Below are positions 28,656 through 36,193 of a DNA stretch of 64,000 nucleotides, piece by piece. The stretch is from Thermus brockianus. GTDB taxonomy: Bacteria; Deinococcota; Deinococci; Deinococcales; Thermaceae. Each line of letters begins with the position of its first letter. The first letter of the stretch is position 1. Location: the NCBI RefSeq assembly GCF_021462505.1, contig NZ_JAKEDV010000003.1, positions 258,088 through 322,087 of the forward strand. Reading direction: 5' to 3'. The notes under the pieces were generated by a model. It did no database searches, was not told the DNA's origin, and saw nothing but the letters and a program-made list of their open reading frames with translations. Made by a program: the position numbers and the translations under genes.

Positions 28656-29411
28656 TCAGGGTAGAGCCTTAAGTTTTTTAGAGGGGAACCCTTGGTGGAA
28701 GTTTCGGACCACGCTGATCACGGGTCCCCAGATCTTTGCGTCTTCGGGGAGAGGGATGTCTTCGTAGAGGGGGTTGACGCTTTCGAGGTAGAGTTGCTTG
28801 TTTCGTTCCGCGAGTTTTTTGACCACGATGCCGTCTCCCGGGATGCCCACAGCCACGATAGCCCCGGTGAGGGGAGGGGTTTCCGTGTCCACGATGGCGT
28901 AGTCGCCTTCATAGAGGAGGGGTTCCATGGAGTTCCCGGTGATCTTTACCGCGAAGAGGGAGGTCTCCTTTTTGCCCTTCATCGGGGGCAACCAGAAGAG
29001 CATGAACTCTCTCGCGTCTTCGAAGGAGGGGGAGCCAGCTCCTCCCTCCACCACGGGGAGGCGGTAGGGGCGGACTTCGGTGGCGTCTTCGGGAGGTTCA
29101 GTTTTTTCTTTGTCGGTGTGTAGACTCCAGGCTTTGATCAGGTTGTCTATTTCCTCGTCCTTTAGTCCATAGGCTCGAAGAAGTTGAAGAAGGCGTTTTA
29201 TGGGAACGCGCCTTATGTCTCTTTTTCCGGTTTCAATCATGGAAACATAGGTTTGATTGATCCCTACCCGGTATCCGATGTCTCCTTGTGTGAGTTTGGC
29301 GCGTTCTCTTAGTGAGCGGAGGAACCGGCCAAACTCTCTTGGGGAATACTGAGCTACAAGTTTCCAGTCTACTTGATGTTCTTTGTTTTCGTCGTCCCAG
29401 GTCCAGCTCAT
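28656..29411 (-). CDS. LexA/CI-type repressor with S24 peptidase domain
   Basis: 251 residues. An XRE helix-turn-helix lies at about 28-85 (LRERAKLTQGDIGYRVGINQ followed by TYVSMIETGKRDI). The C-terminal S24 peptidase domain has the nucleophile in ITGNSMEPLLYEGDYAIVD (Ser about 160) and the general base in GIPGDGIVVKKLAERN (Lys about 198). Such repressors self-cleave when RecA is activated, so damage would derepress the element. It is divergent from the HTH gene at 29546, with a 134-bp operator/promoter region between. Its minus-strand promoter is TTGCTC-17-TATTAC, with TATTAC at 29438-29433. Confidence 0.9.
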   Translation of the reverse strand: MSWTWDDENKEHQVDWKLVAQYSPREFGRFLRSLRERAKLTQGDIGYRVGINQTYVSMIETGKRDIRRVPIKRLLQLLRAYGLKDEEIDNLIKAWSLHTDKEKTEPPEDATEVRPYRLPVVEGGAGSPSFEDAREFMLFWLPPMKGKKETSLFAVKITGNSMEPLLYEGDYAIVDTETPPLTGAIVAVGIPGDGIVVKKLAERNKQLYLESVNPLYEDIPLPEDAKIWGPVISVVRNFHQGFPSKKLKALP

Positions 29412-29545
29412 CTCTTCAACAGTTTTCCCCTTGTAATACTCGGCGACAAGCCTCAGAGCAAGTCAAAGAGAAAATTCGTCTTTCACGGTAAGTTTGCCCT
29501 CGATCTCTTGATCTCTTGACTGTTTGTGATATAGTATAACCAAGG
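29412..29545. promoter_or_regulatory. Divergent promoter/operator region of the element switch
   Basis: Between the two regulators. Rightward: TTGATC (29508-29513), 16 bp, TATAGT (29530-29535). Leftward: TTGCTC, 17 bp, TATTAC (29438-29433). A tandem GATCTCTTGATCTCTTGAC (29502-29520) overlaps the rightward -35, a likely binding site for the repressor. Confidence 0.55.
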
Positions 29546-30004
29546 GTGACGGTGATGAGCCTTCGCGAACTCCGTCAGTTAGGTGGGTTGAGCATAGGAG
29601 AGCTGTCGAGGATCACGGGTTTATCTAGAAGCTACCTATGGAGATTGGAGCGAGGGCAGCGTAAGTTGGGTGGGAAAGCGATATTGCTGCTCACAAAGGC
29701 TCTTTCTCGACACTTAGCTCTCCCGCAGGATGCGATTTTGACAATGTTGATGGGAGAGAGTGCGACAACAGCGCTTTCCCAACGGACTGCTGTTGGTGGA
29801 GAGCCTGCTCCTCGTTACCTCACCGTAGACCAGGCGGCGCGCTATCTCGGGGTTTCCCGTAGCTACATCAAAAACGCTGTTCGTTCTGGTCGGTTGCGCC
29901 CCCGTCCGGTTCCCGGTCCACGGGGTCAGATGGTTTTTTCCATAGAGGAGCTACAAAGTTTTGCTAAGCGGTACCTGGAGAGCGCGGAGGTGACGGCGGA
30001 ATGA
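29546..30004 (+). CDS. Regulator with XRE-type and Xis/MerR-type HTH domains
   Basis: 152 residues. Residues about 5-65 form an XRE-type helix-turn-helix (LSIGELSRITGLSRSYLWRL). After a linker, residues about 88-145 form a second, excisionase-type winged helix (LTVDQAARYLGVSRSYIKNA, then RPVPGPRGQMVFSIEEL). The GTG at 29546 or the ATG at 29555 could start it; both are very close to the predicted transcript start, so the mRNA may be nearly leaderless. It faces the S24 repressor, like the Cro position in phages, and leads the long rightward operon. The target is unknown. Confidence 0.8.
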   Translation: MTVMSLRELRQLGGLSIGELSRITGLSRSYLWRLERGQRKLGGKAILLLTKALSRHLALPQDAILTMLMGESATTALSQRTAVGGEPAPRYLTVDQAARYLGVSRSYIKNAVRSGRLRPRPVPGPRGQMVFSIEELQSFAKRYLESAEVTAE

Positions 30005-30180
30005 AGGGGAAGCCGCAGTTTAGCCTGGAGGTCATACAGGGAAGGGACGAGGTGGCCGTGATCGTGGACGGCTGGATCCGTGGGACCTACCCCTCCATGG
30101 AGGCGGCGCTGGAGGCGCTGAGGCGGGGCTGGAAGGGGGGAGGAAGGCCTTCTAAACGGAAAACCCCCTCTCCCCGGTAG
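30001..30180 (+). CDS. Small basic protein, unknown
   Basis: 59 residues, starting MKGKPQFSLEVIQGRDEVAV and ending in a basic tail rich in Lys, Arg and Pro. The ATG overlaps the previous stop (ATGA). It resembles small helper proteins of the replication cluster, but I recognise no family. A possible ribosome site before the next gene (GAGAGGAGG) lies directly after it. Confidence 0.6.
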   Translation: MKGKPQFSLEVIQGRDEVAVIVDGWIRGTYPSMEAALEALRRGWKGGGRPSKRKTPSPR

Positions 30181-30196
30181 AGAGAGGAGGCACTAC

Positions 30197-31096
30197 GTGA
30201 GGTTCCCCAAAGCAGACAGTAACACACTTCTGGTCGTTTTGCAACGGTATGTGCGGTTGGGTTACGCTGTCCTTCCTCTTCTTCCCGGAGAAAAGCGGCC
30301 CTATTTCCGTTTGGTTCCCCGTGGGTTCAAGGACGCTACTCAGGATCCGGCTACCATCACGCGCTGGTGGCGGGCCTGCCCGGAGGCCGGAGTGGGGCTC
30401 CTGGCCCCCAAGGAGGTCTTGGTCCTTGACGTGGACCAGAGGGAGACCTGGGAAGAGCTACGCCGGGATTTCCCGGTTCTTGAGGCCGCCCCACGGCAAA
30501 AGACCCCAAAGGGAGGCCGCCACGTGTTTCTCCGGCTTCCTGACGGGGTGCGGCTTTCCGCCAGCGTGCGGGTTTTGGAGGGGGTGGATCTCCGGGGCAT
30601 GGGGCGGGCCTACGTGGTGGCCGCTCCTACCCAGCTGAAGGACGGGAGGGGCTACGCCTGGGAGGTGCCTCTGGTGCCCCCGGGTGAACTTCCTCTGGTG
30701 CCTGAAGACCTCCTTCTCCGGCTTCTTCCGCCGCCTCCCTCCAGGCCCGCTTGGACTCCGGTGGGGGGGGCTAGCCCTAAGCGGCTAAGGGGCCTCCTCG
30801 ATACCTACGCCGACCGAGTAGCCCGCACCCCGGAGGGGCAGAGGCACAACACCCTCATCCGCTATGCCGTGGCCGCCGGGGGGCTCATCCCCCACGGCCT
30901 AGACCCCAGGGAGGCGGAGGAGGCCCTGGTGGGGGCGGCCCTCGAGGCCGGCCTCCCCGAGAAGGAGGCCCGGGCCGCCGTGGAGTGGGGCTTGGAGAAG
31001 GGGAAGGAAAGACCGCTGAATTTGCCGTCTCCTCGCTTGGTCCTGTCCATCAGAAGGCGTTTGAGAGAAGGAGGGAAGCGCCATGGACGAGCTTAG
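30197..31096 (+). CDS. Bifunctional primase/polymerase (Prim-Pol) domain protein
   Basis: 299 residues starting with GTG. The N-terminal domain (about 10-185) fits the archaeo-eukaryotic-type Prim-Pol of phages and plasmids: GYAVLPLLPGEKRP, then WWRACPEAGVGLL, the metal-binding VLVLDVDQRE (Asp about 77-79), TPKGGRHVFLRLP with the catalytic His, and VDLRGMGRAYVVAAPT. A C-terminal helical PriCT-like segment (about 200-280) follows. It would make primers on the excised or transferred DNA. It overlaps the helicase gene by 14 bp, and the two probably act as a primase-helicase pair. Confidence 0.87.
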   Translation: MRFPKADSNTLLVVLQRYVRLGYAVLPLLPGEKRPYFRLVPRGFKDATQDPATITRWWRACPEAGVGLLAPKEVLVLDVDQRETWEELRRDFPVLEAAPRQKTPKGGRHVFLRLPDGVRLSASVRVLEGVDLRGMGRAYVVAAPTQLKDGRGYAWEVPLVPPGELPLVPEDLLLRLLPPPPSRPAWTPVGGASPKRLRGLLDTYADRVARTPEGQRHNTLIRYAVAAGGLIPHGLDPREAEEALVGAALEAGLPEKEARAAVEWGLEKGKERPLNLPSPRLVLSIRRRLREGGKRHGRA

Positions 31097-32966
31097 GGAG
31101 ATCCTGAACAAGCTTTCTCCAGAGAACTGGGCGGAGCACAAGGTGGCGTTGTTTGACGCCATGGTGCTTGCGGGTTTAGACCCCGTGGAGGCCGAGGCGG
31201 TCCTCAGGGAAGCGGCCCAGAAGGTGAAGGTCACCTTGGAGGCCATGCGGCAGGCTTGGCGGGATTTTCTTGGTCCGACCAAGCGGGAGGAAGCCGCCGC
31301 GAGAACCATCGTAGACCTGGTCCTGGAAGAAGTGGTGGAGCTTTGGCACACCCCGGTTGGGGAAGCCTGGGCTACCGTTCCACGAGACGGTCATGTGGAA
31401 CACTACCCCGTGCGGGGGCGGGAGTTTCGCGCCTGGCTCGCGGGCCTCTACTACGCCAAGGAGGGGAAGCCCCTCTACGCCCAGGCCATGCAGGACGTTT
31501 TGGCCGTTCTGGAGGCCAAGGCCCTCTACGAGGGGCAGGAGCACGAGGTGCACACGCGCTTGGCCGGGTGTGGAGGCAAGGTGTACCTGGACCTGAGCCG
31601 CCCGGACTGGAGCGTGGTGGAGATTTCCCCCGACGGTTGGCATGTCATCCCCGCTCACGAAGCTCCCGTGCGTTTCCGCCGGAGGCGATACCAGAAGCCG
31701 CTTCCCCTACCGAAACCCGGGGGAAGCCTTTCCCCCTTCCTCGACCTCCTTCCTCTCCAGGAGCGTAGGGACGTGGTCCTGGTCTTGGGGTGGCTCGTGG
31801 GGGCGCTCTCTCCACGCGGACCGTATCCTATTCTGATCCTCTCTGGAGAAAAGGGAGCGGGGAAGAGCACCACGGCCAGGCTTCTGAAGGCCCTGGTAGA
31901 CCCCCAGGAAGCTCCTCTTCGCGCCGAACCCAGAAATATCGAAGACCTTATGGTGGCGGCGAAGGGGTCTTGGGTGGTGAGCTACGACAACCTGAGCAAG
32001 GTTCCAGAGTGGCTTTCGGATGCCCTCTGCCGCCTCTCCACGGGAGGTGGGTTGAGCAAGCGGGAGCTCTACACCAACGATGAGGAGTTCGTCCTCGAGG
32101 CTCAGCGCCCCGTGGTCCTCACGGGGATTGCCTTCGGAGCCATTCGGGACGACCTCGCGGACCGCTCCATGCTGGTCCACCTGACCCGTGTGGAGGAGGG
32201 AGAGCGCCGCCCCGAACGGGAACTCTGGGAGGCCTTCGAACGAATCTACCCCGAAGCCCTGGGCGCTCTTCTGGATGCCGTTTCTATGGCTTTGAGACGG
32301 CGGGAGGAAGTGCGGACCGCCATGCCTTCATTGCCCCGCCTGGCCGACTGGGCCATCTGGGTGGAAGCCGCCGCCCCCGCGCTGGGACTCAAGGCCGGGG
32401 AGGCTGTGGAGGTTTTCTACGAGGTTCAGGCGGAGTTTGACCAGGACCTCCTGGATGCCGACCCGGTTGCCCGGGCCATCCTCCTGCTCACCGTGGACTG
32501 GCCGGAGGGGTACCAGGCCACCTACACGGCCTCGGAACTGCTCGCCGCCCTTGAAAGGGCCGTGGGGATCGAGGAAGCCAGGATAAAGCCCAGCGGGTGG
32601 CCTCGTACTCCCGCTGGGTTGGGTAGACACTTACCTCGGCTTCAGTCTGCGCTTCGGGGCGAGGGCATACGCCTCCAGGGAGAACGGGACCGTCACACGA
32701 AGAACCTCCGCTGGCGTTTAGAGAAGGTCAGGAAATCAACCACCGCAACCACCGCAACCACCGCAGACGATGTCCTGGACGAGATTTTCTTGTGCGGTGG
32801 ATTGTCCTCCCAACCACCGCAAACCACCGCAACCACCGCAGAACCACCGCAGGGGGAATTGCCCTCTGGAACGGGGTTTGCGGTGGATGCGGTGGTTGCG
32901 GTGGATGTGTACCCCCTTCTCTCTAGCGGAAAGGGGGAGGAGATGGAAGAGGGGGAGTTGTTGTGA
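31083..32966 (+). CDS. AAA+/SF3-like replicative helicase
   Basis: 627 residues. The ATPase core has Walker A LSGEKGAGKSTTARLL (about 252-266), Walker B-like WVVSYDNLSKVPEWL, and a sensor-like RPVVLTGIAFGAI followed by DDLADRSMLVHL, as in DUF927/phage-type AAA+ helicases associated with Prim-Pol. The region before residue 230 is an N-terminal domain without recognisable motif. After about residue 545 the protein becomes a low-complexity tail (TTATTATTADD, then QPPQTTATTAEPP) encoded by the CCACCGC repeats. The tail is probably a by-product of an origin located inside the gene. It overlaps the next gene (GTGA). Confidence 0.83.
   Translation: MDELREILNKLSPENWAEHKVALFDAMVLAGLDPVEAEAVLREAAQKVKVTLEAMRQAWRDFLGPTKREEAAARTIVDLVLEEVVELWHTPVGEAWATVPRDGHVEHYPVRGREFRAWLAGLYYAKEGKPLYAQAMQDVLAVLEAKALYEGQEHEVHTRLAGCGGKVYLDLSRPDWSVVEISPDGWHVIPAHEAPVRFRRRRYQKPLPLPKPGGSLSPFLDLLPLQERRDVVLVLGWLVGALSPRGPYPILILSGEKGAGKSTTARLLKALVDPQEAPLRAEPRNIEDLMVAAKGSWVVSYDNLSKVPEWLSDALCRLSTGGGLSKRELYTNDEEFVLEAQRPVVLTGIAFGAIRDDLADRSMLVHLTRVEEGERRPERELWEAFERIYPEALGALLDAVSMALRRREEVRTAMPSLPRLADWAIWVEAAAPALGLKAGEAVEVFYEVQAEFDQDLLDADPVARAILLLTVDWPEGYQATYTASELLAALERAVGIEEARIKPSGWPRTPAGLGRHLPRLQSALRGEGIRLQGERDRHTKNLRWRLEKVRKSTTATTATTADDVLDEIFLCGGLSSQPPQTTATTAEPPQGELPSGTGFAVDAVVAVDVYPLLSSGKGEEMEEGELL
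32740..32904. repeat. Iteron-like CCACCGC/GCGGTGG cluster, candidate replication origin
   Basis: Seven CCACCGC heptamers (32740, 32749, 32758, 32814, 32824, 32833, 32844) and four inverted GCGGTGG (32794, 32880, 32889, 32898), spaced 9-11 bp within each group. A direct group on the left, a second direct group in the middle and an inverted group on the right. They lie in the 3' end of the helicase gene. Spacing near one helical turn is typical of iterons. Rep-helicase genes of pathogenicity-island and plasmid systems often carry their origin at the 3' end. Confidence 0.7.
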
Positions 32967-33517
32967 GTCTTCTTGACTTGCTTCGTGGACTTCACGGTAG
33001 CACTCAGCTGACCTTGTTCCGTGAGGGAGGGAGGCTAAGGGTCTTCCCCCGCGTTCCAGAACCTCTCCGTCCCCTTCTGGTGAGCTACAAAGCCGCACTT
33101 CTCCAGGCGCTAGAGGAGCGGGAGAGGGTGCGGGCTTCACGGTTTCTGGAGGAGCCCTACCGCTTGGTCTGTCTCGCCGTCCACACCTTTTCCCTGGAGG
33201 TTCCCGTGGTGCTCAATCTCGTCTACGGAGAAGACGTTCGCCGCTACCTGGCCCCCGTGGGGAACCTCTCGGGGTATCTCCTCTGGGCCGGGCGGAACCT
33301 CCCCCCTCCTCACCACATGCGCCTTTCTCCCGCTGTGGGAGGGTGGACTCTGGAGTGGAAGAGAGGTTGGGAGGTGGTCATCGAGGCCCAGGTGAGGGGG
33401 AAACGGTACCTTCTCTTCTACCCCGAGGAAGACGCGCGCTCGTGGGAAGCTTCCGTCGAAGACGGGGAGGTCAGGCTTTTCCGCCTTCATGAGCAGAGTC
33501 TGGTAGTAGGAATGTAA
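32963..33517 (+). CDS. Unknown protein with TubC-like N-terminal docking segment
   Basis: 184 residues, GTG start overlapping the helicase stop. The first 50 residues (MSLLDLLRGLHGSTQLTLFR, then VPEPLRPLLVSYKAALLQAL) resemble the small TubC-type docking domain found at the start of many plasmid and phage helicases and primases, suggesting that it binds a partner in the replication complex. The rest is a mixed alpha/beta domain without recognisable motif. It is the third gene of the replication block. Confidence 0.62.
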   Translation: MSLLDLLRGLHGSTQLTLFREGGRLRVFPRVPEPLRPLLVSYKAALLQALEERERVRASRFLEEPYRLVCLAVHTFSLEVPVVLNLVYGEDVRRYLAPVGNLSGYLLWAGRNLPPPHHMRLSPAVGGWTLEWKRGWEVVIEAQVRGKRYLLFYPEEDARSWEASVEDGEVRLFRLHEQSLVVGM

Positions 33518-33522
33518 CTCAG

Positions 33523-33879
33523 GTGGTAGGAAATGTGCTACCTTGGGTGAAGAAGGGGGGGGATGAGGTGTGGCTCGAGATGGTACGCTGGGGACAGCGG
33601 GGAAGCTCTCTGGAGGTTAGGGGAGTTGAGCTAGCTGTCCTCCCCGAGGGATTTTTCGTCTCCCGTGTGCTAGAGGGGGAAGAGGAAGAGGTTCTTCGCC
33701 ACCTCGTCCTTTTGGCCGGGGGGGTCTTGACCGACAGGGAGCTCGTGGCCCTGGGTAAGGTCGGAATGGCTTGGGGCAGGAAGGCGGCGGAGGAGGTGGC
33801 GAGGTCTCTCGGAGTTCTCCGTAAGTACGGGGTGAAGTGGGAGCCTGAACGGAGGGTATCTCAGGGGGTTTTGAACTGA
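33523..33879 (+). CDS. Unknown protein
   Basis: 118 residues from a GTG at 33523, 5 bp after the preceding stop. The N-terminal half is beta-rich (VWLEMVRWGQRGSSLEVRGV), the C-terminal half helical (LTDRELVALGKVGMAWGRKA). It has no signal peptide, Cys or membrane segment. It could be a small DNA-binding or accessory replication protein, by position only. Confidence 0.58.
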   Translation: MVGNVLPWVKKGGDEVWLEMVRWGQRGSSLEVRGVELAVLPEGFFVSRVLEGEEEEVLRHLVLLAGGVLTDRELVALGKVGMAWGRKAAEEVARSLGVLRKYGVKWEPERRVSQGVLN

Positions 33880-33880
33880 G

Positions 33881-34384
33881 ATGAGGGAGATGAGGAATCG
33901 GATCATCAAGGGGTTAGTCTTGGGAGTTGGAATCGTCTTCGCCGGGTTGCTTTGGGCGGTCCTGGAATACAAAGGGGCGGGGGAGGTCACGGTCTCCCCG
34001 GTCATGCACGCCCGCGCGTGGCCGAAACGGGAGAGGCCGTATGTCCTTCTCTTCTACGACCCTCTGTGCCCCGTGTGCCGGAGGCTCGAGGGCGACCTCG
34101 AAGGGGATGGGGGGCTAAAGGCGTATGTTCGCTACCTTCCCGCCTTTCTGCACCAGGGCTCCTACGAAGCCTGGCTTTCCCTCCTCCTAAGGTGGGGATG
34201 GGACGAGGCGGAAGCCCGCGCCTGGCTTGAGATCTTGAAGCCGGAAGTAGAAGCTTCCGGTCTCACCATGACTCCCACGGTCTATGTGGTGGACGCGGTG
34301 GGGAGGGAGAAGGTCATCGTGGGGTATCCGGGATACGGGCGGTGGCGAAAGGAGGTCCTGAGTGCCCTCGGTGTTGGCCCTTGA
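33881..34384 (+). CDS. Membrane-anchored DsbC/TrbB-like thiol-disulfide oxidoreductase
   Basis: 167 residues. One N-terminal membrane helix (about 9-29) is followed by a thioredoxin-fold domain facing the periplasm, with active site LCPVC (Cys63/Cys66) and the cis-Pro loop TMTPTVYVVD. The insertion between them is all-helical, as in DsbA/DsbC-type enzymes. Conjugation systems of F and IncP type carry such proteins (TrbB, DsbC) to fold disulfide-rich secretion components. This fits the several secreted Cys-rich proteins coded further on. Overlaps the RuvC-like gene by 23 bp. Confidence 0.82.
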   Translation: MREMRNRIIKGLVLGVGIVFAGLLWAVLEYKGAGEVTVSPVMHARAWPKRERPYVLLFYDPLCPVCRRLEGDLEGDGGLKAYVRYLPAFLHQGSYEAWLSLLLRWGWDEAEARAWLEILKPEVEASGLTMTPTVYVVDAVGREKVIVGYPGYGRWRKEVLSALGVGP

Positions 34385-34889
34385 TCCGGGAACGCATCTC
34401 GGATACGCCCTGGTGGGGAGGGAGTTCGCCGTGGGAGTATTGACCCTCTCCGAGGACTACAGGTCAGCGGTGAGGGAGGCGGTGGCGAAGCTTCGTCCTC
34501 TTCTTCTCAAGGCGGACCGGGTGTACGTGGAAGAGTGGGGGTACCAGGGACGGCGGCTTGGGAAGGAGCAGATGATCCCCTTGGCCCTCACGGGGGCTTT
34601 CCTGGCCCTGGGGGCGGAGCCTGTACCCGCGCTCTGGAAGCGCCGGATGATCCAGGGAGTGGTCCTGGGACACACCGCCGAACGGTTGGGGGTGAAGTTT
34701 CCCTCGGGTCTAGACCGGAAGGACCGGGCCTTGTGGTTTCGTCTGCACTTGGAGGGTTACGGCCCCGCGCTTGCTCGGGTCAGGCAGTTGCCGAGGAGGT
34801 TGCGCCCTCACGCCCTAGACGCCTTTGGTCTGGCGATCTACGCCAGAACTGTGGCGAAAATAGAAGGAGAAGGGGTGATGCCAGGATGA
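34362..34889 (+). CDS. RuvC-like Holliday-junction resolvase
   Basis: 175 residues, GTG start. RNase H-like fold with the RuvC acidic residues: LALDPGTHLGYALV (Asp8), VYVEEWGYQG (Glu about 57) and PHALDAFGLAIYA (Asp about 152). The internal helical part includes KRRMIQGVVLGHTAERLGVK. RuvC-like enzymes resolve branched DNA; in phages and conjugative elements they support recombination-dependent replication or site resolution. It overlaps the preceding oxidoreductase gene, and its stop overlaps the next ATG. Confidence 0.82.
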   Translation: MPSVLALDPGTHLGYALVGREFAVGVLTLSEDYRSAVREAVAKLRPLLLKADRVYVEEWGYQGRRLGKEQMIPLALTGAFLALGAEPVPALWKRRMIQGVVLGHTAERLGVKFPSGLDRKDRALWFRLHLEGYGPALARVRQLPRRLRPHALDAFGLAIYARTVAKIEGEGVMPG

Positions 34890-35230
34890 CGGGGTTCACG
34901 GAGGCGGACTTCATTCGCTTGGTCGTCCCTTTTCTCGCGGGGATGACGATCGGAGCGTGGCTGAAAAAGCCTGTGGAAGCGGTGCTCACCTTGGTAGCCA
35001 TCGTGGCCGTGGTGTGGGGTTGGTTTCACCAGGAGGAGGTGGAGCGTCTGCTGAGCGACCTGAACGCTAAGCTCCAACTCTGGCTCGCGTATGGGATCAG
35101 AGAGGTCACGGTCTGGGTAGAAGGGGTGCTGAGCGGAAGGGTGGACCCCTTCGCGGTCCTGGCCTTTGTGAAGGCGATTGAGCCCAAGTGGGTGTTCTTG
35201 GCAGGGTTTCTAGGGGGTCTTCGGGCATGA
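34886..35230 (+). CDS. Small membrane protein
   Basis: 114 residues with two clear membrane helices (about 11-28 and 34-51), an amphipathic segment (EEVERLLSDLNAKLQLWL), and a short hydrophobic C-terminus (VFLAGFLGGLRA). ATG overlaps the RuvC-like gene's stop. No family recognised. A holin-like or secretion-accessory role cannot be distinguished. Confidence 0.62.
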   Translation: MTGFTEADFIRLVVPFLAGMTIGAWLKKPVEAVLTLVAIVAVVWGWFHQEEVERLLSDLNAKLQLWLAYGIREVTVWVEGVLSGRVDPFAVLAFVKAIEPKWVFLAGFLGGLRA

Positions 35231-35715
35231 AGGCGAAGGAGCGTTTGGCCCTTGAGATCCTGGAGGCCATGCGGCGGGGGGAGAAGTTCACGGTGGCCGC
35301 CCTGCTTCAGGGGATGATGGCGTACCGGAGGGAGCAGAAGGCCATCGTGGACTTGCTCGGGCGAAACCCTAAGGAGGGGGTGGCCTTAGCCGTCCTGATC
35401 TCCCTCTCGCCGTGGTTCTTCAAGGAGGGAGGTGGGAGAGACCGGAAGGGGCTCCTCGCTCCGGTGTACGAAGCGTTGCGGGGAGTTCGCCTGGAGAAGG
35501 AAGAAAGGGAGAGCGTCGTCAGGTTCTTTCAAGAGGCCACCTGGCCGGAGATCCGTTTTCTCCGGCAGTTGACCAAGCGTCTAGGGATGGAGGTTGAGGT
35601 GAGGGATCTGGTCTACACGATGTCGTGGTTGACACGACATCGTACGGTGCTGACCCGCCTTGGGGTGGGGCAGTTTGTGGAGGTGAACCGTGCTGAAGCC
35701 GAGGAAGCGTCCTGA
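35227..35715 (+). CDS. Helical protein, unknown
   Basis: 162 residues, almost entirely predicted helix, charged, without signal peptide or Cys. ATG at 35227 overlaps the previous stop (ATGA). Near its 3' end the DNA contains a perfect 11-bp inverted repeat (35617-35643). It overlaps the next gene by 26 bp. Cytoplasmic; possibly a DNA-processing accessory protein, by position. Confidence 0.58.
   Translation: MKAKERLALEILEAMRRGEKFTVAALLQGMMAYRREQKAIVDLLGRNPKEGVALAVLISLSPWFFKEGGGRDRKGLLAPVYEALRGVRLEKEERESVVRFFQEATWPEIRFLRQLTKRLGMEVEVRDLVYTMSWLTRHRTVLTRLGVGQFVEVNRAEAEEAS
35617..35643. repeat. Perfect 11-bp inverted repeat inside a coding region
   Basis: ACGATGTCGTG - GTTGA - CACGACATCGT. The 5-nt loop and perfect arms make a strong hairpin in DNA or RNA. 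It encodes part of the 35227-35715 protein, so the dyad is either accidental or selected as a DNA site. There is no T run after it, so not an intrinsic terminator. Confidence 0.6.
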
Positions 35716-36193
35716 AGTGGTGAAGCGGATCGCGGAGGTGTACCTGCAGGACCCCTTTTTGGGGAAGGCCTTGGCCCTGGGGTACAAGGTCTTGACGGAC
35801 AGGAGGTATCCCCAGTTTGAGTCCATGGTCCTCGCGGGGCGGTACGGAGAGGCCGGGGTTTACGCCCTGGCGATGGCGAAGTCCCCGGCGGTGATCAAGT
35901 TCGGCAACTGGGGCGCTCCTAAGGGAGGGTTTCGTGAGCTTGGAAGGGTGGCCGAGGCCCTGGTGCCCCAAGGAGACATCGGGGCTTTAGAGTGGGCCGT
36001 GAGGCTGAAGACGGAGGCGGACGAGGCGGAAGCCCTGCTCCTCATAGAGTTCGCGGAGGTGGGGTCTCCCGAGCTTCTGGCCCGGCTGGTCCGGGCGGTG
36101 GGGGAACACATCCCCGTCGACCGGAAGTTGCAGGCGAGCGTCCCGGTGTCTCCTCTGGTGGGGGAGAAGCAGAAGGAGGAAGTGCGGCTTTGA
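35690..36193 (+). CDS. Helical protein, unknown
   Basis: 167 residues from a GTG at 35690. Starts basic (MLKPRKRPEVVKRIAEVYLQ) then is built of short helices (RYGEAGVYALAMAKSPAVIK; SPELLARLVRAVGEHIP) reminiscent of HEAT-like repeats. No signal peptide or Cys. Overlaps both neighbours by a few codons, so it is translated with them. I recognise no family. Confidence 0.58.
   Translation: MLKPRKRPEVVKRIAEVYLQDPFLGKALALGYKVLTDRRYPQFESMVLAGRYGEAGVYALAMAKSPAVIKFGNWGAPKGGFRELGRVAEALVPQGDIGALEWAVRLKTEADEAEALLLIEFAEVGSPELLARLVRAVGEHIPVDRKLQASVPVSPLVGEKQKEEVRL

Noticed and set aside
32740..32904. Short regular repeats as a CRISPR array
   Set aside because: Units are 7 bp with 2-4 bp between them, in mixed orientation and inside a coding frame; no spacers and no cas genes.
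34886..35230. VirB8 candidate
   Set aside because: Has two membrane helices and only a short soluble part, unlike VirB8 (one TM and an NTF2-like domain).
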